A stretch of DNA of 64,000 nt, from NCBI RefSeq assembly GCF_001295925.1, contig NZ_LJHQ01000045.1, forward strand, positions 1 to 64,000, written 5' to 3'. How positions within the stretch are numbered: the first letter of the stretch is position 1; each line of letters opens with the position of its first letter. This DNA is from Allobosea sp. AAP35. GTDB lineage: Bacteria > Pseudomonadota > Alphaproteobacteria > Rhizobiales > Beijerinckiaceae. Position numbers and translations under genes: made by a program. The notes beneath the pieces were generated by a model, which worked only from the letters and a program-made list of their open reading frames with translations, was not told the origin of the DNA and did not search any database. Below, one piece after another: positions 43,785-52,623 of this stretch.

Positions 43785-44798
43785 TCAGGCCCCGCTCTGC
43801 TCCGGCGCGCCGCGCCAGGACGACAGGTCGCCGGCGACATCGCCGAGGCTGGGCGGCGCAGCCTCGACGAAGGGCATCGGTCGGCACACCGCCAGCGCCG
43901 AAAGGCCGATGCGCGCCGTCAGCAAGCCGTTCAGCACGCCCTCCCCCAGCTTGGCAGACAGCCGCGCCGCCAGACCCTGCCCGACCACCTGCTGGATCAC
44001 GGCATCGCCGGCCGCGATGCCGCCGGTGACGACGAGATGGCCGAGCACCTGCCGCGCCAGCCGGATCAGCCCCAGCGTGCCGGGGCGCCCGGCATAGATG
44101 CCGGCGATCGTCCGCAGCAGCCGCGCGCAGGCGACCAGCACGAAGACGATGTCGATCAGCGCGCGTGGACTGACCGCTGTGACGAGCGAGACCCGCCGCG
44201 CCGCCTGGGCGATCTGCGCCTGCGCCAGCGCGTCGAGCGGCGCCATCAGGCTGCGCTCGGCGACGGTGAGCACGTCGCGCGCGGCAAAGAGCTGCGGCAG
44301 GCTGTCGGCGAGATGCGCCCGCCCCTTGGCCGTGTCGGCGCGCGCGCCGTAAAGACCCGCAAGCTCGGCGGCCACGGCCTGGGCCTCGCTCAGGCTGCCC
44401 TCGGCTAGCGCGGCCATGGCGCGCAGGCGCAGGGCCTCGACCTTGCGTTCGCGCAGGATGTCGCGCAGCACCCGAACCAGCATGACCAGCAGCGCAAGCG
44501 CCGCCAGCGCCGCGCAAACGAGCGCCGCATAGCCCAGCACCGGGCTCTGCTGCATCAGCGAGACGATGGTGCGCTCGGCCCAGACACCGACCGCAAGCGT
44601 CAGGAAGCCCGAAAGCCCCGCCACGAACAGCCCGCCCCAGGACCAGCGCCGTTTGGCGACCGGCAGGACCGCGGGCTCGACAGGGTCGATCGGTTCGTTC
44701 TCCGGCAGAATCGCGACCTCGCCCCCGCGGACCTTCTCGTCGAGAGCCGCTTCGAGGGTGGCCGGATCGAGCCGGATCGCGCGCGGCGCCTTGCTCAT
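43785..44798 (-). CDS. YcjF/TIGR01620 family membrane protein
   Basis: 337 residues from ATG 44798, overlapping the preceding YcjX-type gene by 4 nt. The N-terminal cytoplasmic part (about 1-55) is followed by two transmembrane helices (WGGLFVAGLSGFLTLAVGVWAE, LGYAALVCAALAALALLVMLV), then a helical region and a DUF697-like C-terminal membrane-associated domain (VSPRALIDIVFVLVACARLLRTIAGIYAGRPGTLGLIRL). YcjF is usually paired with YcjX; the molecular role is unclear, with links to envelope stress. The final 50 residues are proline-rich. Confidence 0.85.
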   Translation of the reverse strand: MSKAPRAIRLDPATLEAALDEKVRGGEVAILPENEPIDPVEPAVLPVAKRRWSWGGLFVAGLSGFLTLAVGVWAERTIVSLMQQSPVLGYAALVCAALAALALLVMLVRVLRDILRERKVEALRLRAMAALAEGSLSEAQAVAAELAGLYGARADTAKGRAHLADSLPQLFAARDVLTVAERSLMAPLDALAQAQIAQAARRVSLVTAVSPRALIDIVFVLVACARLLRTIAGIYAGRPGTLGLIRLARQVLGHLVVTGGIAAGDAVIQQVVGQGLAARLSAKLGEGVLNGLLTARIGLSALAVCRPMPFVEAAPPSLGDVAGDLSSWRGAPEQSGA

Positions 44799-46240
44799 GC
44801 CAGCCTGTCCCCGATCAGGAATTCGAGCGCCCGGTCGAGGCGGATCTGCGGCGGCGGCCTGCTGCGGCCTCCGGCATCGGCCTCGACCAGCGGCGGCCGG
44901 AAGCGCGGCGCCCTGATCTGCCATTTCGCTGCCGGATCGAACACGGAATCGGGCCGCTCGGGCAATTCGCCAGGAAAGATCGCCGCCTCGCTCATGCCGT
45001 CGAAGACCTCGCCATCGACCATCTCGCCCGCCTCCGGCACGCCGGCAATGGCGGGAAGATCCTCGCGGCCCTGCTTGATGCGGACCTCGCGCGTCGCCCG
45101 CACCGCCGACAGCGCCATCGATTCGACACGCGCGCCCGCCCCTTGCGCGCGCGAGGCGGCACGCGCGACGAGATGGCCCATCACCGCCGCCAGCCGGTCA
45201 TGGCTGGTGTGGTGAACGTGGTCGGCCTTCGTGGCCGCAAACAGCACCCGCTCGATCCGAGGCGCAAACAGGCTCGACAGCCAGGAATTGCGCCCGACCT
45301 GGAAGGCCGCCAGCGCCTGGCCGAGCGCGGTTTCGAGATCGGCCAGCGCCGGCGCGCCGGCATCGAGCGCCGCCAGCACATCGACCAGCACGATCTGGCG
45401 GTCGAGCCTGGCGAAATGGTCGCGGAAGAACGGCGCCACAACGACGCGCTTATAGGCCTCGAAACGCTCCGCCATGAGCCCCGCCAGCGTGCCGGGAAGC
45501 GGCTCGGTATCGGCGCCAAGATCGAGCGGCGCGAAGGTCAAAGCTGGCGAGCCCTCGAGATCGCCCGGCATCAGGAAGCGCCCCGGCGGCGTCACGGCCA
45601 CCGCTTCGGGATCGGCGCGCAGCCGGCCGAGATAAGCTTTGAAACGGTCGCTGGCAGCCTCGGCCGCGAGTTCGTCGGGCGCACCCATAGGATCACGCGC
45701 CGGCAGATCGGCAAGCCAGGCGGCGGCCGCCTCGCGCCGATGCGCCTTGCGCGCATCGCCCACGGCCTGGCGCGACCATGTCTTGTAATCCTGCCCGATC
45801 AGAGCAAGGTCGAGCAGCCATTCGCCGGGGTAATCGACGATATCGAGCGTCAGCGTCGCTGGACCCTTGAACCAGCCGGAAGCGCGCTCGTAGTCGATCT
45901 CGACGCGCAGTTCGGAGATCCGCCGCGTCGAGTCGGGCCAGCGCCGCTCCGCCCCGTTCAGCGAAGCCCGATGCGCCTCATAGGGAAAGCGCGGGATGTC
46001 CGGGTCCGGCTGCGGCACCAGGCGCACGCGCGAAATCCGGCCCTCGGTCGCCGCTTTCAGCACAGGCAGCTTGGCGCCCTCGATCAGGTTCTGGATCAAG
46101 GCGGTGGTGAACACCGTCTTGCCCGAGCGCGACAGACCGGTGACCCCCAGCCGCAGCCGGGGCCGACCCATGCCGAGCAGGCTGTCGCCGAAGGCAAGCG
46201 CGGCCTGGCGTGCGTCATCGAGATAGGAATTTTGGCTCAC
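44795..46240 (-). CDS. YcjX family GTPase-like protein
   Basis: 481 residues from GTG 46240, 13 nt after the sixA stop; the longer in-frame reading would overlap sixA and is rejected. P-loop GVTGLSRSGKT (about 32-42), then KATEGRISRVRLVPQPDPDIPRFPYE and DIVDYPGEWLLDL (Walker B-like), the YcjX signatures. C-terminal motifs are VLFAATKADHVHHTSHDRL and ALSAVRATREV. Cytoplasmic NTPase of unknown cellular role, translationally coupled to the YcjF-type protein by a 4-nt ATGA overlap. Confidence 0.9.
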   Translation of the reverse strand: MSQNSYLDDARQAALAFGDSLLGMGRPRLRLGVTGLSRSGKTVFTTALIQNLIEGAKLPVLKAATEGRISRVRLVPQPDPDIPRFPYEAHRASLNGAERRWPDSTRRISELRVEIDYERASGWFKGPATLTLDIVDYPGEWLLDLALIGQDYKTWSRQAVGDARKAHRREAAAAWLADLPARDPMGAPDELAAEAASDRFKAYLGRLRADPEAVAVTPPGRFLMPGDLEGSPALTFAPLDLGADTEPLPGTLAGLMAERFEAYKRVVVAPFFRDHFARLDRQIVLVDVLAALDAGAPALADLETALGQALAAFQVGRNSWLSSLFAPRIERVLFAATKADHVHHTSHDRLAAVMGHLVARAASRAQGAGARVESMALSAVRATREVRIKQGREDLPAIAGVPEAGEMVDGEVFDGMSEAAIFPGELPERPDSVFDPAAKWQIRAPRFRPPLVEADAGGRSRPPPQIRLDRALEFLIGDRLA

Positions 46241-46253
46241 GATGCGGACAGGC

Positions 46254-46781
46254 TCATTCGTCCGGGCCTTCGCCGATAGAGGCTGGGGTGACGAAGCGGT
46301 CGAGCCGGCCGCCGCGCGCCGCGACATCGCGCCAGTCCTCGACGGCAAAATCGAGCACGGCCAGCCCGCAGGTCGGATATTTCTGGCTCAGACGCGCCGC
46401 CGCATAGCGGTCGCCATGGCCGGTCAGATGCATCGCCAGATCCTCGAAACCGGGATTGTGACCGATCAGCAGCAGCGTCTTCACCTGCGGTTCGGTCTCC
46501 TGCACGACCTCGAGCAGCCGCCGCATCGGCGCCTCGTAGATGCGGGGTTCGTGCTGGACCGGCGGCTTCTCCGGCAGCATCGGGGCCACCAGCTGCCAGG
46601 TCTCCTGCGTCCGTCGCGCCGGCGAGACCAGGACGAGGTCGGGAAGCAGTAATTCGTCGGCGAGATAGCGCCCCATCACCGGGGCGGCCTCGCGGCCCCG
46701 CGTGGCAAGCGGCCGCTCCCGATCGGCCACGCCTTCGGGCCAGTTCGATTTCGCATGGCGCAGGAGCATGAGGCGTCGCAT
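46254..46781 (-). CDS. SixA-type histidine phosphatase
   Basis: 175-residue phosphoglycerate-mutase-fold phosphatase. The RHG motif appears as LMLLRHAKSNW with His9 as the phospho-acceptor. A second conserved segment is LVLVSPARRTQETW, and the second catalytic His is in LLIGHNPGFEDLA (about 106). SixA enzymes remove phosphate from histidine phosphotransfer proteins. First gene of a sixA-ycjX-ycjF run. Confidence 0.88.
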   Translation of the reverse strand: MRRLMLLRHAKSNWPEGVADRERPLATRGREAAPVMGRYLADELLLPDLVLVSPARRTQETWQLVAPMLPEKPPVQHEPRIYEAPMRRLLEVVQETEPQVKTLLLIGHNPGFEDLAMHLTGHGDRYAAARLSQKYPTCGLAVLDFAVEDWRDVAARGGRLDRFVTPASIGEGPDE

Positions 46782-46855
46782 CAGCGCAACCTAGTGGCAG
46801 CGCCCGGCTTTTGCGAGAGGCACCATGCGATCGGCGGCAGCAATACAGGAGGCGA

Positions 46856-47764
46856 TCAGTCCAGCTTCAGGCTGCCGCGCAGGGCCTTGGCGTCAAGACC
46901 GCGGCTGTCGAGCATGAGCGAGGCGAGCCGGGCATCCGGCCTGGCCGGCACGACGGCGGCGGATGCGGTCTTCCGCGGCAGGTCGAGATCGAGCGGCCGT
47001 CCGGGCGGCAGCGGCGCGGTGACGAGCTGGTTTGAGGCGATGGCGACGGGCGCGACCGCCATTTCCGGCGCGAAGGCCAGCGGCGCGGTGGCAAACGAAT
47101 TCGGCACAGAGGACGCCGTGGTGGTGGCGAGAGGCGCGGAGACGCTGGCGAGTTGGTAGCTGGGCTCCTCGATGCGGCGGCGCTCGGGCCGCTCGCCCTT
47201 GACGTAGAAGGCGTTGCCGCCGGCCACCGTCACATAATGCATGTTGGCGTAGGAAAAGCGCAGGCCGGCCATGTGGAAATGCTTGGCGTTCCCGACCGAC
47301 TCGTTGCGCTTGCCAGCCAGGATCGCCTCGGCGGCGGCCTCGACCCGCGGCAGGTCGCGGGCGGCCATGGCGCGGGTCAGCACGCCCGGCGCGAACTGGC
47401 GCGGCGCGCCGACGACGCCGCAGATCGTCTCGGGGTATCTCGGTGATTCGACCCGGTTCAGCACGACCGTGCCGACGCCCAGCAACCCGCTGTCGCTCGA
47501 CCGGTTGGATTCGAAATACATCGCGCGGACGAGGCAGTCCTTCTCGCGCGGATCGGCCTTGGCGAGCTCGATGGCGCGCTTGCGCACGTCCTGGGGCGTC
47601 TTGGCTGCGGGAGCGGCCTTGGCTGCGGCCGTCTTCAGAGGCGAGGTGCTGCAGGCGCCGAGCGCCGGAGCCGCCAGGACCATCAGCAGCGGGATCGCCT
47701 TGCGGCGGTGGCGGCGGAGAGGGCCCGTGGAACGGACGGCTTCGGCGGCGATCGTGGCGCGCAT
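46856..47764 (-). CDS. SleB-like cell wall hydrolase, predicted lipoprotein
   Basis: 302 residues from ATG 47764, chosen for its AGGAGG ribosome site over an upstream ATG. The N-terminal basic region, hydrophobic stretch and lipobox LGAC (Cys38) suggest a lipoprotein. The SleB/hydrolase-2 domain (about 75-185) contains CLVRAMYFESNR with the catalytic Glu, LGVGTVVLNRVESPRYPETICGVV, and FHMAGLRFSYANMHYVTVAGGNAFY. SleB-type enzymes cleave peptidoglycan glycan strands. The C-terminal 110 residues are alanine/proline-rich and unconserved. Confidence 0.85.
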   Translation of the reverse strand: MRATIAAEAVRSTGPLRRHRRKAIPLLMVLAAPALGACSTSPLKTAAAKAAPAAKTPQDVRKRAIELAKADPREKDCLVRAMYFESNRSSDSGLLGVGTVVLNRVESPRYPETICGVVGAPRQFAPGVLTRAMAARDLPRVEAAAEAILAGKRNESVGNAKHFHMAGLRFSYANMHYVTVAGGNAFYVKGERPERRRIEEPSYQLASVSAPLATTTASSVPNSFATAPLAFAPEMAVAPVAIASNQLVTAPLPPGRPLDLDLPRKTASAAVVPARPDARLASLMLDSRGLDAKALRGSLKLD

Positions 47765-48123
47765 CGAGCGGCGGCCTCCTGTTGATGGGCGTCGGGCTGC
47801 CGCAGACGGCATCCCCTCGTCACCCGCAAGGAATGCGTAATGTCTTAACAGGAAGTTAGTGCGGGAAGGAAGGGGCCAGATCGAAGGCCGGCCCTCTGCC
47901 TCTCGCGACGGCTGTCACCCCAGCCCTCCTGCCCATTCCTGCCTCTGTCATTCCAGACAAGCCGCAAAGCGGCGCCGCTCCGGAATCCATCATAGAGATC
48001 AGCGCCCTACGATGGATTCGGGGACTTCGCTTCGCTCGCCCGGAATGACGGCGCGGGTGTGTCTATCCGGCGAGTGCCAAACTTCGCCCTCAGGACGAGG
48101 GCTGAGGGAGGTCCCGCGCCCCC
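47765..48123. other. Intergenic region with repeats, no gene seen
   Basis: Between the SleB-type gene and the moxR stop. It contains a family A repeat (47947-48049) and a short family B fragment (CCCTCAGGACGAGGGCTGAGGG, about 48089-48110). There is nothing else that I can support. Confidence 0.5.
47947..48049. repeat. Intergenic palindromic repeat, family A, copy 5
   Basis: Outer arms GTCATTCC / GGAATGAC, inner arms CCGGAATCCATC / GATGGATTCGG, and a GCCGCAAAGCGGC mini-hairpin in the left half. Same plan as the copies at 1806, 23386 and 28717. Confidence 0.82.
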
Positions 48124-48969
<846 letters not shown>

Positions 48970-49461
48970 GCGGTAGCCTTCTGACCAAGCTTTCTGGAGA
49001 ATGTCGGCGAAGGCTAACCCAGGATGCAAGCGACGGGAAACCTTCGACCAGATGGCTCGACGCAAGCCGCACTGGCCAACACGACGCTGAGAAGACGAAA
49101 CGAAGCTGGATTGGGGAGCACAGGTGATCCCTGCATCCGGCCCGGCGGGCGGCCGCGCATTCGGAATCACGGGCGCGATCACGCCCACCGGGGGGCGGTC
49201 AGATTAGCATCGTGGCGTCGCCTTACAGGCGGCTGCCTTTCGACTTTGGATCGGCTCGCGTCGTTGATCCGACGCCTTTTGAATCACGCCAACGCCGGCT
49301 TGGGAATCCTGCTCAAACACGCTCTCAGTAAGTGCTTCTAAGTCTATGGCAGTAGGCATTCCCTTCCGGCATTTCGTCATATAATTTTCGTCCTGCCGGT
49401 CCAGCTTGCGGGTCGATGATGCGCGCGACTGTCACTTCCTCCATGTCATGAGGACAGGCCG
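48970..49461. other. Intergenic region upstream of the insertion, no gene seen
   Basis: About 490 bp between divergent moxR and the gene at 49462. GC content falls noticeably from about 49200 to 49460. No terminator, repeat or RNA is recognised. It probably contains the left junction of inserted DNA. Confidence 0.4.
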
Positions 49462-50451
49462 ATGCCACTCCAGTCGAAAGAATTCTCCGGCGATCCGCGC
49501 TTGGAAGCCTGCGCGGTCGCAGATTCCAGTAATGTAAAGCAAGGGGCCATAGGCGCTTTCGTCGGCAAGATCCAACAGGCGCTGATCCGGCTTGGCGCTG
49601 CGGCCATCTCGCCAGACGAGTTAACCCAGATGCGTTACGGGCCGTCGACGGCTGCCAGCGTCCGGAGTTTCAAGACAGCGCGCCGGATCCTGAATTACGC
49701 TGGCCGGATCGACGATATCGTCGGCAAAAAGACAGTCGCCGCGCTCGACCAGGAGCTCGCATCCATTGGCCCTCTGCCCCCGGCCCCGCCCTCGCCTCCC
49801 GTTCCGCCTCCGCCACCCGGGCCCCCGAAGGAGTTCATCGTCCATGACGTCCGTCTGTTCGGCTGGAAGCCGCTCGGCGATGTGCTTGAAGTGAACGGCG
49901 ACACACCGCTGCAATGGATGATCGACAATGTCATCAAGCGGGGTGATGCCGCCGGCGGCAATCTGACGCTGAAAATCATGTCGCACGGCCTGCCTGGTTT
50001 CGTGCAGTGCTGCCGAGGCGCCTTTCAACATCCCACTTTGTCGGCTCGGGTTGTCGATCCCAAAAAGGGCAACCTTTACATCGGCCCCGGGAAGAGCGGG
50101 ATATCCCGAACGGATCTGGCCCAGCTCGAACAATTGCGTGGCAAGGTCAAGCGCATCGAATTCCATAGCTGCTTGGTCGCACGGATCGGACCGTGTTCAG
50201 AAGCCAATGGCCACGCCAGTTATGACGGCAACGAATTCTGCTACCAACTTGCTCAGCGCACAGCCGCCGAAGTCGCCGCCTCCATCCATCTGCAATTCTA
50301 TTGGCAGGGAACGCAGTCAGGCGGCATGCATTTCGGCAACTGGAACGGCCTCAGGTTCACCTGGGGACCTGCTGGTAACATCATAGATACAAAGCAGTTT
50401 GCCTACAACGAACTGACCGGCCCGCCGCCGCCTGGATCGCCGGCGACCTGA
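49462..50451 (+). CDS. PG-binding-like domain plus possible clan-CD-like domain protein
   Basis: 329 residues, not recognised as a whole. Residues about 28-100 resemble a peptidoglycan-binding helical domain (VGKIQQALIRLG...TAASVRSFKTARRI...GKKTVAALDQEL). A proline-rich linker (104-122) leads to a C-terminal domain whose pattern recalls clan CD peptidases: hydrophobic strand then SHG with His175 (LTLKIMSHG) and hydrophobic strand then HSC with Cys237 (VKRIEFHSC). Extra cysteines occur at 183, 184, 245 and 260. No signal peptide. Composition is less GC-rich than neighbours, and an IS5 remnant follows immediately, so horizontal acquisition is likely. It could be a secreted effector. The clan CD assignment is inference. 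Confidence 0.5.
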   Translation: MPLQSKEFSGDPRLEACAVADSSNVKQGAIGAFVGKIQQALIRLGAAAISPDELTQMRYGPSTAASVRSFKTARRILNYAGRIDDIVGKKTVAALDQELASIGPLPPAPPSPPVPPPPPGPPKEFIVHDVRLFGWKPLGDVLEVNGDTPLQWMIDNVIKRGDAAGGNLTLKIMSHGLPGFVQCCRGAFQHPTLSARVVDPKKGNLYIGPGKSGISRTDLAQLEQLRGKVKRIEFHSCLVARIGPCSEANGHASYDGNEFCYQLAQRTAAEVAASIHLQFYWQGTQSGGMHFGNWNGLRFTWGPAGNIIDTKQFAYNELTGPPPPGSPAT

Positions 50452-50491
50452 GCGCCGGAGTTGAGCGCTATCGGCAGGTTGTGAGCCCTGC

Positions 50492-50719
50492 TTGGTACTG
50501 AAGCAAATGGGGTTTCCGCTGGCCTCGACCGTTGTCGCCCAAGCCGAGCGTGATCGGCGTCGCCGCTGGGTGGGCCAGCAGCCAATCGCATGGCTCGGAC
50601 GCTGCCGCCGCCTCGCGAGGGACTGGGAGAAATCGATCGAAAGCGCCACCATTTTCGCTCAAATCGCCAGCATCCGCATGCTCACAGGACGCATCGCAAG
50701 ACATTGCAAACCTGCGTGA
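50492..50719 (+). pseudogene. IS5-family transposase, C-terminal remnant
   Basis: A 75-codon frame encodes the typical C-terminal end of an IS5-family DDE transposase: RWVGQQPIAWLGRCRRLARDW followed by EKSIESATIFAQIASIRMLTGRIARHC. In intact enzymes RWV is followed by ER(T) with the catalytic Glu; here it reads GQQ, so the motif is decayed. The rest of the transposase and clear terminal inverted repeats are missing. Confidence 0.75.
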
Positions 50720-50736
50720 ACGTCTGAAGCAGGTTC

Positions 50737-52623
50737 TTGGACCGCGACAACGCCGCGAAGGTTGTGTTGCGGCGCACCGGACCGCACAGTCTCGCGGTAC
50801 CATCTCTCTTCCGAATCGCAGAGCGCGCCGCCTTGGCCGGAACCGTCGATCCTTCCGTCTACAAGGACGCTGTCGTCGTGCTCGCGACGGCCGGCGTGAT
50901 CGTGCCTTTCGCCAAGAGCTTCAAGATCAACTCGGTCGTCGCCTTCATGGCCTGCGGTGCCCTGCTTGGCCCTTTCGGCCTGGGCGGGCTGGTCTCCTCG
51001 GTTCCGTTGCTGAGCACCATCACCGTCTCCAGCGCCGAGGCGCTGGCGGGACCGGCTGAACTGGGCGTCGCCTTCCTGCTCTTTGTCATCGGGCTGGAAC
51101 TGTCGTTCGAGCGGCTCAAGACCATGCGCCGCCTCGTCTTCGGGCTGGGCCTGGGCCAGGTCGTACTCTCTGCGGCCGCGATCGGCGGTGTCGCGTTCGC
51201 GCTGGGCCAGCCGGCGACGGCGGCGCTGATCATCGGCTTTGGCCTCGCTTTGTCCTCCACCGCGATGGTGGTGGAGCTGCTCTCGGCCAAGAAGCGCATG
51301 ACCTCCTCGGCCGGCCGCGCCAGTTTCGCGGTGCTGATCTGCCAGGATATCGCGGTCATTCCCCTGCTCTTTCTTGTCAGCGTGCTCGGCGCGCAGGACG
51401 GCAGCGGCTCGCTGCTGGCCGGTCTGGTTCAGGCCCTGTTTCAGGCCTTTGCTGCGATCGCCGCGATCGTGCTGGTCGGCGGGCGGGCGCTGCGGCCGCT
51501 GTTTCGCCTGGTCGCCTCGACCGATTCCTCCGAGAGCTTCATGGCGGCGACGCTGCTGATCGCGCTCGGCACCGGCATGATCGCCGCGGCGGCCGGGCTC
51601 TCGATGGGGCTGGGCGCCTTCATCGCAGGCCTGCTGCTCGCCGAGACGGAATATCGCCGCGCCATCGAGGTCACGATCGAGCCGTTCAAATCGCTGCTGA
51701 TCGGCGTGTTCTTCCTCACCGTCGGCATGGGCGTCGACCCGGCGCAGCTCGCCGCCCAACCCCTGGCCATTCTCGGCATCGCGGTTGGCCTGTTCGCCGC
51801 GAAATCCCTGCTCGTCTTCGGTCTCGCCCGTTTTCTGCGCCTGTCGAAGGCGACTGCGGTTGAGACCGCGATCATGCTCGGCCCCGGCGGCGAATTCGCC
51901 TTCGTCCTGCTCAATGGTGCGGTCGCGGCCAAGCTACTGGACCAGCCCGCCGCCAGCCTGGTGCTGGCTGGCGTGTCGCTGACCATGGTGGCGCTGCCGC
52001 TGCTGGCAAGGCTGGCCCGCAGCCTCACCCTGAAGCTGGCCGTGCCGGTGATCCTGCCCGACGAGGCCAAGGTGCTGCCGCCGCTCGACCATTCGGCCCG
52101 GGCCATCGTCGTCGGCGGCGGCCGTGTCGGCCAACTCGTTGGCTCGATGCTGGAGGAGCACGGCAAGCCTTATATCGTGATCGATTCGGACGCTTCGCTG
52201 ATCGCGGCGCAGCGACGGGCGGGGCGACCGGCCTTTTATGGCGATGCGACCCGGCCTGATTTCCTGCGGCTCTGCGGCATCGAGGAGGCCACAGCGCTGA
52301 TCGTGACGATAGACAATCAGCGCGCGGTCGATGCCACCGTGCTGGCGGCGCGCGAGCTCAAGCCCGATCTCGTCATCGTGGCCCGCGCGCGCGACGCCGA
52401 TCATGCGCGTCATCTCTACAGGATCGGCGTCAACGATGCCGTGCCTGAGACGATCGAGGCCAGTCTTCAGCTGTCGGAGGCCGCGCTGGTGGGGCTGGGC
52501 GTGCCGATGGGTTTCGTCATCGCCTCGGTGCATGAACGGCGGGACGCTTTCCGCGCCCTCCTCAAACCGGCAGACGCCGCGGCCCCAGCCCTTCCGCGGG
52601 ATGCGCGCTCGCGAAGGCTGTGA
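50737..52623 (+). CDS. KefB/CPA2-type monovalent cation:proton antiporter
   Basis: Inner-membrane antiporter of up to 628 residues; the exact start is uncertain (TTG 50737, TTG 50767 or TTG 50833). The first about 400 residues form 12-13 transmembrane helices with CPA2 motifs (FMACGALLGPFGLG, ELGVAFLLFVIGLELSFERL, GLALSSTAMVVELL, GAFIAGLLLAETEYR). The C-terminal RCK/TrkA-N domain (about 440-560) starts with the Rossmann motif AIVVGGGRVGQLVG. It probably exports K+ in exchange for H+. It begins 18 nt after the IS5 remnant, and its end overlaps the convergent glycosyltransferase gene by 62 bp. Confidence 0.88.
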   Translation: MDRDNAAKVVLRRTGPHSLAVPSLFRIAERAALAGTVDPSVYKDAVVVLATAGVIVPFAKSFKINSVVAFMACGALLGPFGLGGLVSSVPLLSTITVSSAEALAGPAELGVAFLLFVIGLELSFERLKTMRRLVFGLGLGQVVLSAAAIGGVAFALGQPATAALIIGFGLALSSTAMVVELLSAKKRMTSSAGRASFAVLICQDIAVIPLLFLVSVLGAQDGSGSLLAGLVQALFQAFAAIAAIVLVGGRALRPLFRLVASTDSSESFMAATLLIALGTGMIAAAAGLSMGLGAFIAGLLLAETEYRRAIEVTIEPFKSLLIGVFFLTVGMGVDPAQLAAQPLAILGIAVGLFAAKSLLVFGLARFLRLSKATAVETAIMLGPGGEFAFVLLNGAVAAKLLDQPAASLVLAGVSLTMVALPLLARLARSLTLKLAVPVILPDEAKVLPPLDHSARAIVVGGGRVGQLVGSMLEEHGKPYIVIDSDASLIAAQRRAGRPAFYGDATRPDFLRLCGIEEATALIVTIDNQRAVDATVLAARELKPDLVIVARARDADHARHLYRIGVNDAVPETIEASLQLSEAALVGLGVPMGFVIASVHERRDAFRALLKPADAAAPALPRDARSRRL

